A stretch of 64,000 nt of DNA, taken from assembly GCF_042646165.1 (NCBI RefSeq), contig NZ_JBHRTC010000013.1; one strand, given 5' to 3'. Shown here piece after piece: positions 38,650 to 47,339 of this stretch. A program made the position numbers and the translations under genes. The stretch is from Microbaculum marinum (GTDB lineage: Bacteria; Pseudomonadota; Alphaproteobacteria; Rhizobiales; Tepidamorphaceae). Below the pieces are notes generated by a model. The model worked only from the letters and a program-made list of their open reading frames with translations, was not told the origin of the DNA and made no database searches. Position 1 is the first letter of the stretch. Each line of letters begins with the position of its first letter.

Positions 38650-38678
38650 ATTTGACATGGGCGGGGCCGCGACGTCAA
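38650..38678 (-). promoter_or_regulatory. Sigma70-like promoter of the small secreted-protein gene
   Basis: Read on the - strand, TTGACG (38678-38673), 17 nt, then TCAAAT (38655-38650) form a promoter; transcription would begin near 38643 and give a leader of about 36 nt before the ATG at 38607. The ribosome-binding site is weak. Confidence 0.5.
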
Positions 38679-38844
38679 AGCGCATTTTCTAAATTTTTGT
38701 TAAGGGTAAACGAACCGAGTCCGAAGGCTTTGCAGTGCAACCGGTCGATCATGCGGAGAACTGGCGACACTCGCAGCGCATGGGACCGCCAAGTTGCTCG
38801 CATCCCATCGGTAAAGCCGAAGCTCCTGTTGACCCAGCCATCGT

Positions 38845-38894
38845 CGTTCGGCCGCAGGTGGGCCGAACGTATTGGGTGATGATCCCTAGGGATC
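38845..38894. other. Hairpin and palindrome downstream of the antiporter gene
   Basis: A 9-bp perfect stem (CGTTCGGCC at 38845-38853, GGCCGAACG at 38861-38869) follows the antiporter stop on the - strand. It has no T-tract, so termination is uncertain. The perfect 14-bp palindrome GATCCCTAGGGATC (38881-38894) overlaps the stop codon. No function is assigned. Confidence 0.4.
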
Positions 38895-40007
38895 GAACAT
38901 CAGCACCAGAAAGACGGCGAACAGGACCAAGTGTACTGCGCCCTGCAGAATATTGGTCCGCGTGCCGCCGAAAGTCAGGCCGGCCACCACCAGAGTCAGC
39001 GTCAGGAGAACCATTTCCTCGGAATTGAGGCCGAACTGGATCAGCCTGTCCGACGCGATCCCGATCGCCAGAACAGACGGAACGGTTAGCCCGATCGTGG
39101 CCAGCGCGGATCCGAGCGATATGTTGACCGCCCGCTGCAGCTTGTTGTCGAGCGCCGCGCGCAAGGCACCGAACGCCTCGGGCGACAGGACGAGGATGGC
39201 TACGAGAAGACCAGCGAAGGCTTGCGGCGCCCCTATGGCGTGGATGCCGTCCTCGACGATGTGGGCCAGTTCCTCCGTCAGCAGGATCACGGGGACCAGC
39301 GAAGCCAGGAGCAGCACGGTGTGATAGCGCGACGTCGTACCGCCGGCCGCATGTTCCGATTCGATCTCGCCGAAGCCGTCCTCGCCGAGGTCGCCGTCGG
39401 CGACGGGCTCGGTGAAGAAGCCGGTGTGACGCACCGTCTGGATCGCGAGAAACACGCCATAGAGCATGATGGTCAGGACGCCGAACACCAGGGCTTGCAG
39501 ATGCGACAGCGTCGGCCCGGGCGTCGAGGTGGTGAAGTTCGGCAGCACGAGCGCAATCACGGACAATGGCATGATGACGGCCAGGAACGCCCGCGCTCCC
39601 TGCAAATTGTACGACTGCTCCTGATGGCGCAGGCCGCCGACGAGGATGCAGATGCCGGCAACGCCGTTCAGCGTGATCATCAGGACGGAGAACACGGTGT
39701 CGCGGGCGAGCGTCGAATCGGCGTCGCTACCCAGCATGACCACGAAGATGAATGATACCTCGATGACCGTGACCGACATCGTCAGCACCAGTGTGCCGAA
39801 TGGCTCGCCGAGACGGTGTGCCAGTTCCTCGGCGTGCCGGACCACGTTGAAGGCGCCCCAGAGTATCGTGCCGAACAGCCACAGGAACACGGCGGCGCGG
39901 ACCGGCATCGAGGATATCGACGTCAGGGTGTGACCGAAGGCCAGGACCAGCGCGACCGTGCCCCAGCCCGCGACGAGCTGGATTTCCTTTCGCAGCAACT
40001 TGAACAT
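38886..40007 (-). CDS. Calcium/cation:proton antiporter (CaCA/ChaA family)
   Basis: The 373-residue membrane protein has about eleven hydrophobic segments in two halves. Each carries an acidic exchange motif of the CaCA superfamily: LTMSVTVIEVSFIFVVMLG (N-half) and LLVAILVLSPEAFGALRAAL (C-half), the latter with the typical SPE. An acidic loop of about 30 residues (VADGDLGEDGFGEIESEH) separates the halves. It is probably a calcium, sodium or potassium/proton exchanger like ChaA. The start at 40007 (MFKLL) is chosen because membrane segments start there and GGGGAG lies upstream. Confidence 0.9.
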   Translation of the reverse strand: MFKLLRKEIQLVAGWGTVALVLAFGHTLTSISSMPVRAAVFLWLFGTILWGAFNVVRHAEELAHRLGEPFGTLVLTMSVTVIEVSFIFVVMLGSDADSTLARDTVFSVLMITLNGVAGICILVGGLRHQEQSYNLQGARAFLAVIMPLSVIALVLPNFTTSTPGPTLSHLQALVFGVLTIMLYGVFLAIQTVRHTGFFTEPVADGDLGEDGFGEIESEHAAGGTTSRYHTVLLLASLVPVILLTEELAHIVEDGIHAIGAPQAFAGLLVAILVLSPEAFGALRAALDNKLQRAVNISLGSALATIGLTVPSVLAIGIASDRLIQFGLNSEEMVLLTLTLVVAGLTFGGTRTNILQGAVHLVLFAVFLVLMFDP

Positions 40008-40156
40008 CGATCGCTCCCCGGACCTGCTGCCGGTCTGGCATGTTATCTTCGGCTCCGTATGACATGCGCCGGGTGCAGGGCTCAAGCTCCAGCGTCCCGG
40101 CGACATGCATCGTATTGTTGCAGGCACTGTCCTAGGATCGCAGCCATGAGGTTTGC

Positions 40157-40876
40157 ATGAGCATTTGGGGAAAGATCGGCGGTGCGGCGGCCGGCCTGGC
40201 GCTGGGCGGTCCGCTCGGCGCGCTTATCGGCGCGGTCGCCGGACACATGATGTTCGATCGCGGCAAGGCGGCTACGTCTCCCCAGCAGGCGCAACTCGCA
40301 TTCACGATCGGCGTCATTGCCCTTGCCGCCAAGATGGCGAAGGCCGACGGCGTCGTCACCGACGACGAGGTGCGCGCGTTCCGGCAGGTGTTCGAGGTGC
40401 CCGAGCGCGACGTCGGCCACGTCGCCCGGGTCTTCGAACTCGCCAACCGGTCCGTCGACGGCTACGAGGCCTACGCGCGCCAGCTCGCCGCATTGTTCGG
40501 TGAACAGCCGGACATGCTCGAAGACGTCATCGACGGATTGTTCCACATCGCCAAGGCCGACGGCGCGATCCACGAGCGCGAACTGGCCTATCTGCAGAAC
40601 GTCGCGACGATCTTCGGATTCTCCGAAACGGACTTCGAACGGATCGCCGCGCGCCACGTCAGGCCAGATGGCGAAGACCCGTATCTCATTCTCGGGATCG
40701 ATCGCAGCGCCGGCGCCGACGAGATCAAGCGCGTCTATCGCAAGCTTGTCGCCGAGAACCATCCCGATCGCGCCGTAGCGCGCGGGCTGCCCGAAGAGTT
40801 CGTCAAGATCGCCACGGAGAAGCTCGCCCGGATCAACGGCGCCTACGACAGGATCGAACGGGAGCGGGGTTTGTGA
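40157..40876 (+). CDS. TerB-DnaJ domain protein (DjlA-like)
   Basis: The 239-residue protein starts with a Gly/Ala-rich hydrophobic segment (about 8-32) that may anchor it to the membrane, followed by a TerB-like helical domain (about 45-160) and a C-terminal J domain (about 170-238) with the invariant HPD in ENHPDR. That is the DjlA layout: an inner-membrane J protein that recruits DnaK. The J domain is at the C-terminus, as in DjlA. It overlaps the EamA gene by 4 nt (GTGA). Confidence 0.9.
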   Translation: MSIWGKIGGAAAGLALGGPLGALIGAVAGHMMFDRGKAATSPQQAQLAFTIGVIALAAKMAKADGVVTDDEVRAFRQVFEVPERDVGHVARVFELANRSVDGYEAYARQLAALFGEQPDMLEDVIDGLFHIAKADGAIHERELAYLQNVATIFGFSETDFERIAARHVRPDGEDPYLILGIDRSAGADEIKRVYRKLVAENHPDRAVARGLPEEFVKIATEKLARINGAYDRIERERGL

Positions 40877-41805
40877 CGGCGAGTGCCCGTACCGATGCCT
40901 CGACGGCCCACCGGGGTCTGAAGCTTCCGGACCTCGGTCTTCTGCTGCTGATGCAGGCGGTGTGGGGCGGCAGCTTCGTCTTCACGAAGCTGGCGATGTT
41001 CGAGATCCCGCCACTTCTGTTCGTTGCTCTCAGATTCCTGATCGTCTCGCTGCTGCTGATGCGGTTCCTGCGGTGGCATCCCGGCCAGATGCACCTTGTG
41101 GCGGGAATATCGTTCTTTACCGGCGCCCTTCATTTCGGATTGATGAATACCGGCCTGGCAATGGCCGAGGATGTCGCGCCCGTTGCGATCTTCGTGCAGC
41201 TGGGCGTCCCCTTTGCGACCTTGCTGTCGGTCTTCGTGCTGCACGAACGGCTCGGCATCTGGCGTATTTCCGCGCTCATCGTGGCGTTTTCCGGCGTGCT
41301 CGTGGTCGGGTTCGATCCCGCAGTCTTCAAGTACGCCAACGCGCTCGTATTCGTGGCGATCGGCGCCTTCGTCATGGCCGTCGGCACGATCTTCATGCGG
41401 CAGGTGCGGGGCGTGCCGGTCTACGACATGCAAGCCTGGATCGCGATCTTCGCCTGGCCTCCGCTGCTGGTCGCCTCACTGATCTTCGAGGGCGATCCCG
41501 TGCCGCCGCTGCTCTCCGCCGGCCTGGCGGGGTGGGGCGGGCTGCTGTTCGTCGTCCTCGGCACAAGCCTCATCGGCCACGCGGCATATTTCTACATCAT
41601 GCAGCGCTACGAGGTCGGTCTCACAGCACCGTTCATGTTGCTGGCGCCGATACTCGGGGCGGCCGGCGGCGCTCTGTTCCTGGGAGACGTCATCACCTGG
41701 CGGATGATCGTCGGCGGGGCGATGACGCTGATCGGCGTGCTGATCATCACCATGCGGGAGGGCCGCCGCAGGCCTTCGGCGAAGGTGAGCGACGTCGCCC
41801 TCTAG
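40873..41805 (+). CDS. EamA/DMT family transporter
   Basis: The 310-residue protein has ten predicted membrane segments in two EamA repeats, and the conserved WGGSFVFTKLAM near the N-terminus. Members transport metabolites, often amino acids or nucleosides, across the inner membrane; substrate is unknown. It starts with a GTG that overlaps the preceding stop, so it is translationally coupled to the TerB-DnaJ gene. The amidase gene follows 6 nt later. Confidence 0.9.
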   Translation: MTASARTDASTAHRGLKLPDLGLLLLMQAVWGGSFVFTKLAMFEIPPLLFVALRFLIVSLLLMRFLRWHPGQMHLVAGISFFTGALHFGLMNTGLAMAEDVAPVAIFVQLGVPFATLLSVFVLHERLGIWRISALIVAFSGVLVVGFDPAVFKYANALVFVAIGAFVMAVGTIFMRQVRGVPVYDMQAWIAIFAWPPLLVASLIFEGDPVPPLLSAGLAGWGGLLFVVLGTSLIGHAAYFYIMQRYEVGLTAPFMLLAPILGAAGGALFLGDVITWRMIVGGAMTLIGVLIITMREGRRRPSAKVSDVAL

Positions 41806-41811
41806 CACATC

Positions 41812-42549
41812 ATGACCGTGTCCAGCGAAATACGGGAGAGCCCTAATCACGACTCCCGGAATGGCGCGCCGGTCGACATCCTGCTGCTCCACTACACCGG
41901 CATGACCTCGGCGGAGGCGGCACTCGACCGGCTCTGCGATCCCACGGCCAAGGTCAGTTGCCACTGGTTCGTCCATGTCGACGGCCGGGTCGTGCGGCTG
42001 GTTCCCGAGAGCGAACGTGCCTGGCATGCAGGGGTTTCCAGTTGGGCCGGAGAGATCGACATCAACGCGCGGTCGGTCGGGATCGAGATCGACAATCCCG
42101 GCCACGAGTTCGGCTATCGGCCGTTTCCGGATGCCCAGGTCGAAGCGGTCGCCGGGCTGTGCCGCGAGATACTGGCGCGCCATCCGATACCTTCCGGGCG
42201 TGTGCTCGCCCATTCGGACGTGGCGCCGGCCCGCAAGCAGGATCCCGGCGAACTGTTCCCGTGGGCGCGTCTTGCGTCGGATGGGATAGGGCACTGGGTG
42301 GAACCCGAACGGCTGACGTCCGGCAGGCGCTTGGAGCCCGGCGCGGCGGGACCGGACGTCGCCGACCTGCAGGGGCGGCTTGCTTCCTACGGGTACGGCA
42401 TCACGCCGGACGGCGTCTACGACGCGGCCACCGTTGCAGTCGTGACGGCGTTCCAGCGGCATTTCCGGCCGGCGAGGGTGGACGGTATTGCCGACGTCTC
42501 CACGCGCCGGACGCTCGACCGGCTCCTCCGGGCGCTGCCGCGGCGATAG
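41812..42549 (+). CDS. N-acetylmuramoyl-L-alanine amidase with peptidoglycan-binding domain (AmpD-like)
   Basis: The 245-residue protein has an amidase_2 domain (about 20-165) and a C-terminal peptidoglycan-binding domain (about 170-240; GPDVADLQGRLASYGYGITPDGVYDAAT). Zinc ligands fit LLHYTGM (His) and LAHSDVAPARKQDPG (His and Asp). It cleaves the bond between muramic acid and L-alanine in cell wall recycling. No signal peptide is seen, so it may be cytosolic like AmpD. It is the last gene of the J protein-EamA unit. Confidence 0.93.
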   Translation: MTVSSEIRESPNHDSRNGAPVDILLLHYTGMTSAEAALDRLCDPTAKVSCHWFVHVDGRVVRLVPESERAWHAGVSSWAGEIDINARSVGIEIDNPGHEFGYRPFPDAQVEAVAGLCREILARHPIPSGRVLAHSDVAPARKQDPGELFPWARLASDGIGHWVEPERLTSGRRLEPGAAGPDVADLQGRLASYGYGITPDGVYDAATVAVVTAFQRHFRPARVDGIADVSTRRTLDRLLRALPRR

Positions 42550-42670
42550 TCGGGTGGCGGCCGTTCAGTATTCCCGCGGAGCCGGCGAGTCTGACCCCGC
42601 GTGACCTTCTCGTCGGGGAGCAAATGCTTCCCGGCTCACGAATATTTCTCCTTTGAAACGAAGCAACGGG

Positions 42671-42788
42671 TTTCCGTGAAGATCCTCAACGGAAGTTAAC
42701 GATCCTGGTTGATTTTCCGTGAAATCTCCCAATTTCGGCCCGATTTACCGCGATGTGTCGCCGCATTCCCCGCTTAGCGGCGATGTGT
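42671..42788. promoter_or_regulatory. Two direct-repeat pairs upstream of the lytic transglycosylase gene
   Basis: In the 276-nt gap after the amidase gene, TTTCCGTGAA occurs at 42671-42680 and 42714-42723, and GCGATGTGT at 42750-42758 and 42780-42788. The region is otherwise gene-free and partly AT-rich. It could be a regulator's binding region and promoter; no known motif is matched. Confidence 0.35.
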
Positions 42789-42825
42789 TTGCAAGAGTTC
42801 GCACCACAAGCGGGGATTACACCTG

Positions 42826-43638
42826 ATGAAAGTACGCATTCGCGCGGCAGCGGCGCTGCCGACGATGAAGCTCACCCTGAATTCCGCGGCCGCCGCACTG
42901 TCGGCAGGCTTGGCCGTGTGCCTGACGATTGCCGCCGTCGAACCGGCTCATGCCGAGTCGCGGGGAAATTTCGATGCCGCATCCTCACTCGTCGCAGGCG
43001 CCGCCGTGACGGCAGCGCCCGAGGCCAAGTCCGGATCGACCGTCACGCTGAAGGTCGAGGAGGACCGACCGCTTGGCTTCACGGGACAGGCAGCGACGGG
43101 CAATATCGAAGATCCGGCGGCGCCGGCCTCCGCGACGACGTCTCGTTTCGGCGGCGATGCGTCGCTGCCCGTCGGCCGCGGCCGAACGGCGTCGGCGCCG
43201 GCATCCGATTCCGCCGGTGACGAGGGCGCGTCCACCGCGGCGTCCACCGTTTCCTCCTCCAAGCCCTATGCCAACCTCATTGCGCAGCACGCGCGCGCCA
43301 ACGGCGTGCCGGTCGCGCTGGCGATGGCGGTGGTCCGTGTCGAATCCAACTACAATCCGCGCAGCCGTGGGCGTGCCGGCGAGGTCGGCCTCATGCAGAT
43401 CAAGCCGCGCACCGCGCGGGGAATGGGCTTCGGCGGTTCGACTGCGGCGCTCTATGATCCGAACACCAACCTGCAGTGGGGCATGAAATATCTCGCCGGA
43501 GCCTACAAGCTTGCCGGCGGCGATACGTGCGGCACGATCATGCGCTATCAGGGCGGACACTATGCCCGCTCCATGTCCAGCGCCGCCGCAGCCTACTGTT
43601 CCAAGGTGAAGAACCACATGGCGGGCAAGTGGGCCTGA
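42826..43638 (+). CDS. Secreted lytic transglycosylase (SLT domain)
   Basis: The 270-residue protein has a signal peptide (about 1-42, ending AHA), a low-complexity Ala/Ser/Gly-rich linker (about 45-145), and a C-terminal SLT domain (about 146-262) with the catalytic Glu in RVESNYNPRSRG and GEVGLMQIKPRTARGMG. It cleaves the MurNAc-GlcNAc bond to a 1,6-anhydro product. It ends in a strong terminator, so it is probably monocistronic. A start at the in-frame ATG 42865 is also possible. Confidence 0.93.
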   Translation: MKVRIRAAAALPTMKLTLNSAAAALSAGLAVCLTIAAVEPAHAESRGNFDAASSLVAGAAVTAAPEAKSGSTVTLKVEEDRPLGFTGQAATGNIEDPAAPASATTSRFGGDASLPVGRGRTASAPASDSAGDEGASTAASTVSSSKPYANLIAQHARANGVPVALAMAVVRVESNYNPRSRGRAGEVGLMQIKPRTARGMGFGGSTAALYDPNTNLQWGMKYLAGAYKLAGGDTCGTIMRYQGGHYARSMSSAAAAYCSKVKNHMAGKWA

Positions 43639-43669
43639 CGGCCGAGACCTGCCTTTTTCGTCGACACGA

Positions 43670-43700
43670 GGCGGTGCCGCAACGGCACCGCCTTTGTTTT
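43670..43700 (+). terminator. Rho-independent terminator after the lytic transglycosylase gene
   Basis: A perfect 10-bp GC stem (GGCGGTGCCG at 43670-43679, CGGCACCGCC at 43683-43692) with a 3-nt loop is followed by TTTGTTTT. It lies about 30 nt after the stop codon, which is a strong case for intrinsic termination. Confidence 0.85.
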
Positions 43701-43772
43701 GCGCGGTTGCCGGCTGCCTGACCCCGACGGGCGGCGTTGGTGACCGGCCGCAGCTGGTTGACTTGACGCTAT

Positions 43773-43815
43773 CGGTTCCGGTCCTCCTTAATCCTTTCGG
43801 GATCGGAACCGGAGG
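43773..43815 (+). promoter_or_regulatory. Leader inverted repeat that could sequester the DUF3124 ribosome-binding site
   Basis: CGGTTCCG (43773-43780) and CGGAACCG (43804-43811) form an inverted repeat, and the CCTCC at 43783-43787 is complementary to the GGAGG (43811-43815) nine nt before the ATG at 43824. The two pairings cannot form together as nested helices, so the leader could switch. TTGACG at 43763-43768 may be a -35 box. Confidence 0.35.
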
Positions 43816-43823
43816 GACACCAG

Positions 43824-44303
43824 ATGCTCGGCGCCGGACACTCATGGCCGCGATCCGCCGCACCCGGACTGGCGGCGGTGGCGGCGTGTCTGCTGTCCGC
43901 CACCGCGTCCGGACAGGAGCAGATATCCGCCGGGCAGCGCGTCTACCTTGCCGTCTATTCGGCGATCGGATTTGCCTCGCAGGAGAAGGTCGACGTCGCC
44001 GTGACGCTCAGCTTCAGGAACCTGGACGAGAGGATGCCGATCACGATCGAGTCGGCGCTCTACTACGACACGGACGGCCGTCAGATCACCGATCTGCTCG
44101 AGGCTCCTCGAACGCTGGCGCCGTTCGGCTCGACGCAGGTGCTGATCAAGCAGACGGATTTCAGCGGCGACGTAGGCGCCAACGTGGTCGTCGAATGGAG
44201 CGCGGGAGGTCCGGCCGCCCAGCCGCTCTTCGAGGCCGTGATGGTCGGTTCTCGGGGCACCCAGGCCTTCGCGTTCACAAGCCGCGGCGTGGTGCTGGAG
44301 TAG
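43824..44303 (+). CDS. DUF3124 family secreted protein
   Basis: The 159-residue protein has a signal peptide (about 1-32) and matches DUF3124: VYSAIGF, VAVTLSFRNLD, PITIESALYYDTDGRQI, LAPFGSTQVLI, GANVVVEW, and FEAVMVGSRGTQAFAFTSRG. The family is secreted, beta-rich and of unknown function. A GGAGGG lies upstream of the ATG. A hairpin without a T-tract lies between it and the convergent coiled-coil gene. Confidence 0.85.
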   Translation: MLGAGHSWPRSAAPGLAAVAACLLSATASGQEQISAGQRVYLAVYSAIGFASQEKVDVAVTLSFRNLDERMPITIESALYYDTDGRQITDLLEAPRTLAPFGSTQVLIKQTDFSGDVGANVVVEWSAGGPAAQPLFEAVMVGSRGTQAFAFTSRGVVLE

Positions 44304-44339
44304 GCGCCCCGCGCGATCATCGGCATGAACTTGCGGAAG

Positions 44340-44370
44340 CCGGCCGGCCCGAAGCCATCGGACCGGCCGG
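44340..44370. terminator. GC-rich hairpin between convergent genes
   Basis: CCGGCCGG (44340-44347) and CCGGCCGG (44363-44370) pair, with an inner CCGA/TCGG. It sits between the convergent DUF3124 and coiled-coil genes. No T-tract follows on either strand, so it is only a possible transcript barrier. Confidence 0.35.
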
Positions 44371-44388
44371 AAAGACCTGCAGCCCGGG

Positions 44389-44721
44389 TTACTGGTTGGT
44401 CGCCGGCTGGGTCGTATCCGCTGGCTGGGTCGCATCCGCCGGCGCGGTAGAATCCGCAGGCGCTGCCGCGTCTCCCTGCCGCGACTCCAGATCGGTGATC
44501 CGGGCCACGTGCTCCGCGATCTCGTTGGCCTTTGCCTCGACGTCGGCCTTCAGGGCCTCGATTTCAGCTGCTGCGCTCTCGGTCTTCTCGGTTTCCGATT
44601 CAATCTTGGCCTCAAGTTCGGACAGCTGCGCGGAAAGCCGGTCCGACGTGCCCCTTTCGTAGTAGTAGCCAATGGCCGCGCCGACGACCAATGCAATTAT
44701 GGCGATGATCCAGGTCCGCAT
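44389..44721 (-). CDS. Single-TM coiled-coil protein with Pro-Ala-Asp repeats
   Basis: The 110-residue protein has an N-terminal membrane segment (about 3-20), a coiled coil (about 27-83, LSELEAKIESETEKTESAAAEIEALKA), and a C-terminal tail of repeated PADxTQ-type units. It is likely anchored with the coiled coil in the periplasm. I recognise no named family. The start at 44721 has GGGAGG upstream. It diverges from rnpB. Confidence 0.78.
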   Translation of the reverse strand: MRTWIIAIIALVVGAAIGYYYERGTSDRLSAQLSELEAKIESETEKTESAAAEIEALKADVEAKANEIAEHVARITDLESRQGDAAAPADSTAPADATQPADTTQPATNQ

Positions 44722-44841
44722 TTGCAGTGCCTCCCTCTGTGGCCGCGCCGGACGGCGCGGGACGGTCGATGAGACTAGCACCATTAGCGTCCCTTTATGA
44801 ACCGCGTCCGACGTTGGCCGGCCAGAACGAAGGGCCGGTGC

Positions 44842-44872
44842 TTGACCTTTGCGCCGGTCGCCCCCTTATTCT
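44842..44872 (+). promoter_or_regulatory. rnpB promoter
   Basis: TTGACC (44842-44847) and TATTCT (44867-44872) have a 19-nt spacer, a little long. The expected start, about 7 nt further, coincides with the first paired base of the RNase P RNA (44880). Confidence 0.6.
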
Positions 44873-44879
44873 CGGTCAT

Positions 44880-45273
<394 letters not shown>

Positions 45274-45798
45274 CTTCTATTTCCCAAACGAACTGATGGC
45301 GTTGCCGATCTTGCGTCGGTTGTGCCGCGCCGCAGTGAGCAAAGGAACTCCCCTGGATGCAGGCGGCTGTGCCGTCCGCAAGCTGACGGGCTTCACAAGC
45401 CACTGAAACGACGCCGCTTTTGCCGAATCAACCGGATCTTAAGGCGTCACGTCAACACTTCGGCAAGGTTAACGAATCACGCGATCCGGAAGCCGGTCAG
45501 GCGACGACGAACAGCGGGCTTGCACATTGACCCCCATGAATGCCCATGCTATCCCATTACATCCCATGTTCCTGATGCGTCGGGCGGCACGGGATGTCCA
45601 GGCCGCGGGGGCGCGGTGCGGCGAACGGGCCGGTAGTTCGGGGCATCTCTCTTTTCGGGGACATCCGATCCATCCGGTCTCCAAATCGTCGATGGCGCGA
45701 CGCGTGTCGGCGCGTTCATCCGCCGAGTTCCCCGGCAAGGACAGGGTCCCGGATCTGGGACGGCTTGTGTGCGTAAAGGTCGGGAGGCGGAAAGCTCC
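45274..45798. other. Intergenic region between rnpB and mraZ with the dcw promoter
   Basis: These 525 nt contain no convincing gene. The first part may hold rnpB processing signals; no clear terminator hairpin with a T-tract is seen. The dcw promoter and MraZ boxes are at 45527-45567. From there to mraZ is an mRNA leader of about 235 nt, unusually long for a regulated operon. Confidence 0.7.
45527..45567 (+). promoter_or_regulatory. mraZ (dcw) promoter with four MraZ boxes
   Basis: TTGACC (45527-45532) and TATCCC (45550-45555) with a 17-nt spacer form a promoter. Four CCCAT boxes start at 45533, 45543, 45553 and 45563, exactly 10 bp apart, i.e. ATGGG-N5 repeats on the - strand. MraZ from other bacteria binds tandem TGGG-N6 repeats in this arrangement at its own promoter, one helical turn apart. 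The boxes cover the spacer and -10, consistent with repression. Binding is inferred. Confidence 0.82.
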
Positions 45799-46305
45799 AT
45801 GGATCGGTTCGTGTCCTCTTTCACGAACAGGATCGACTCCAAGGGGCGGGTCTCGGTTCCGGCCGCGTTCCGGGCGACGCTCGCACGGGACGGCTTCGAT
45901 GGCGTCTATGTCTATCCGGCTCTCGGACTGTCCGCGCTCGATGCGGGCGGGAGCCGGCTGGTGGAGGAGATCAACGGGCTGCTCGACCGCATGCCCCGGT
46001 ACTCCGACGAGCACGACCTTCTGTCGACCGCACTCTATGGCGACAGCGAGATCGTCAGGCTCGACGCGGAAGGCCGGATCTCCCTGTCCGACCGGCTCAA
46101 GGACTGGGCGCAGATCGAAGACCGTGTCGCGTTCGTCGGCCTCGGCCACAAGTTCCAGATCTGGGAGCCGGACCGTTTCGCCGCGCGCCAGGAAGAGGCC
46201 AGATCCAAGGTGCGCGATTTGAAGCGGTTCATGAGTGGCATGTCGGCGACCGCGGGGGCCGCGGGCCAGGACGGCGTGCCGGCTGGTAGTGGAGTGACGG
46301 AATGA
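45799..46305 (+). CDS. mraZ: Transcriptional regulator MraZ
   Basis: MraZ is a conserved AbrB-like DNA-binding protein that controls the dcw operon and itself. The 168-residue protein has two SpoVT/AbrB-like repeats with SKGRVSVPAAFR (about 15-26) and AEGRISLSDRLKDWA (about 93-107). It is the first gene of the dcw operon, with GGGAGGCGG eight nt before the ATG at 45799. The frame ends overlapping the rsmH start by 4 nt. MraZ boxes at 45533-45567 fit autoregulation. Confidence 0.97.
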   Translation: MDRFVSSFTNRIDSKGRVSVPAAFRATLARDGFDGVYVYPALGLSALDAGGSRLVEEINGLLDRMPRYSDEHDLLSTALYGDSEIVRLDAEGRISLSDRLKDWAQIEDRVAFVGLGHKFQIWEPDRFAARQEEARSKVRDLKRFMSGMSATAGAAGQDGVPAGSGVTE

Positions 46306-47339
46306 TGGCGGGCCGCGGCATACCTCTCGAGGGGACCGCTGGCGGACCGGCCCGCCACATTCCGGTCCTGCTCGCCCCGGTCCTGGAAGCCGTCTCGCCA
46401 CGCGATGGCGGGGTTTATGTCGACGGCACTCTGGGGGCCGGGGGCTACACCAGCGCCATACTGGACGCGGCCGATTGCCGGGTGATTGCCATCGACCGCG
46501 ATCCCGTTGCTATCGCCGCCGGCAGGACACTCGTCGATCGTTATCCGGGGCGGCTTACGATCGTCGAGGGACGTTTTTCCGGGCTTGATGCGATTGCGCG
46601 CGCCAATGACGCAGACGAGGTCGACGGTATCACCCTCGACGTCGGCGTGTCCTCGATGCAGCTCGACGAGGCGGCTCGCGGCTTCTCCTTCATGCAGGAC
46701 GGTCCGCTGGACATGCGCATGGGCAATGCGGGGCCAAGCGCTGCCGACGTCGTGAACGCCATGCCGGAAGGCGATCTGGCCCGTCTGATCTTCATACTCG
46801 GCGAGGAGAAGAAATCGCGCGCGGTGGCACGGGCGATCGGGCAGGCGCGCAACGAGGAAGAGATATCGACCACCGGACGGCTTGCCGAGATCGTCGCGCG
46901 CGCGGTCGGCAACCGCCGCGACGGCAAGCACCCCGCCACCCGCACCTTCCAGGCGCTCAGGATCTTCGTGAACGGCGAACTGTCCGAACTCGCCGAAGGT
47001 CTGGCGGCGGCCGAGCGTATCCTCAAGGCGGGCGGCCGCCTCGCCGTGGTGAGTTTCCATTCGCTCGAGGACCGGATCGTGAAGCGCTTCCTCAACGAGC
47101 GCTCCAGGGTCACGCACGGATCGCGCCACTTGCCGGACATGCCGGTTGCTGCGCCGACGTTCCGGCTGATCGCCAGGCATCCGGTAACCGCAACCGAGGA
47201 GGAGGTCGCCGCCAACCCGCGCGCCCGCTCGGCCCGGCTTCGCGGCGCCGAACGCACGGATGCCCCGGCCAGAGAGATCGATCCGGCCTTCCTCGGCGTG
47301 CCGAAGCTTCCGGACCTGTCGGGAGCGCGACCGTCATGA
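46302..47339 (+). CDS. rsmH: 16S rRNA (cytosine(1402)-N4)-methyltransferase
   Basis: RsmH (MraW) methylates N4 of C1402 in 16S rRNA using SAM. The 345-residue protein has HIPVLLAPVLEAVSP near the N-terminus, SAM motif I YVDGTLGAGGYTSAIL, DGITLDVGVSSMQLDEAARGFSF, and AVVSFHSLEDRIVKRF, all typical. It starts within a 4-nt overlap with mraZ and overlaps ftsL by 4 nt. Confidence 0.97.
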   Translation: MMAGRGIPLEGTAGGPARHIPVLLAPVLEAVSPRDGGVYVDGTLGAGGYTSAILDAADCRVIAIDRDPVAIAAGRTLVDRYPGRLTIVEGRFSGLDAIARANDADEVDGITLDVGVSSMQLDEAARGFSFMQDGPLDMRMGNAGPSAADVVNAMPEGDLARLIFILGEEKKSRAVARAIGQARNEEEISTTGRLAEIVARAVGNRRDGKHPATRTFQALRIFVNGELSELAEGLAAAERILKAGGRLAVVSFHSLEDRIVKRFLNERSRVTHGSRHLPDMPVAAPTFRLIARHPVTATEEEVAANPRARSARLRGAERTDAPAREIDPAFLGVPKLPDLSGARPS

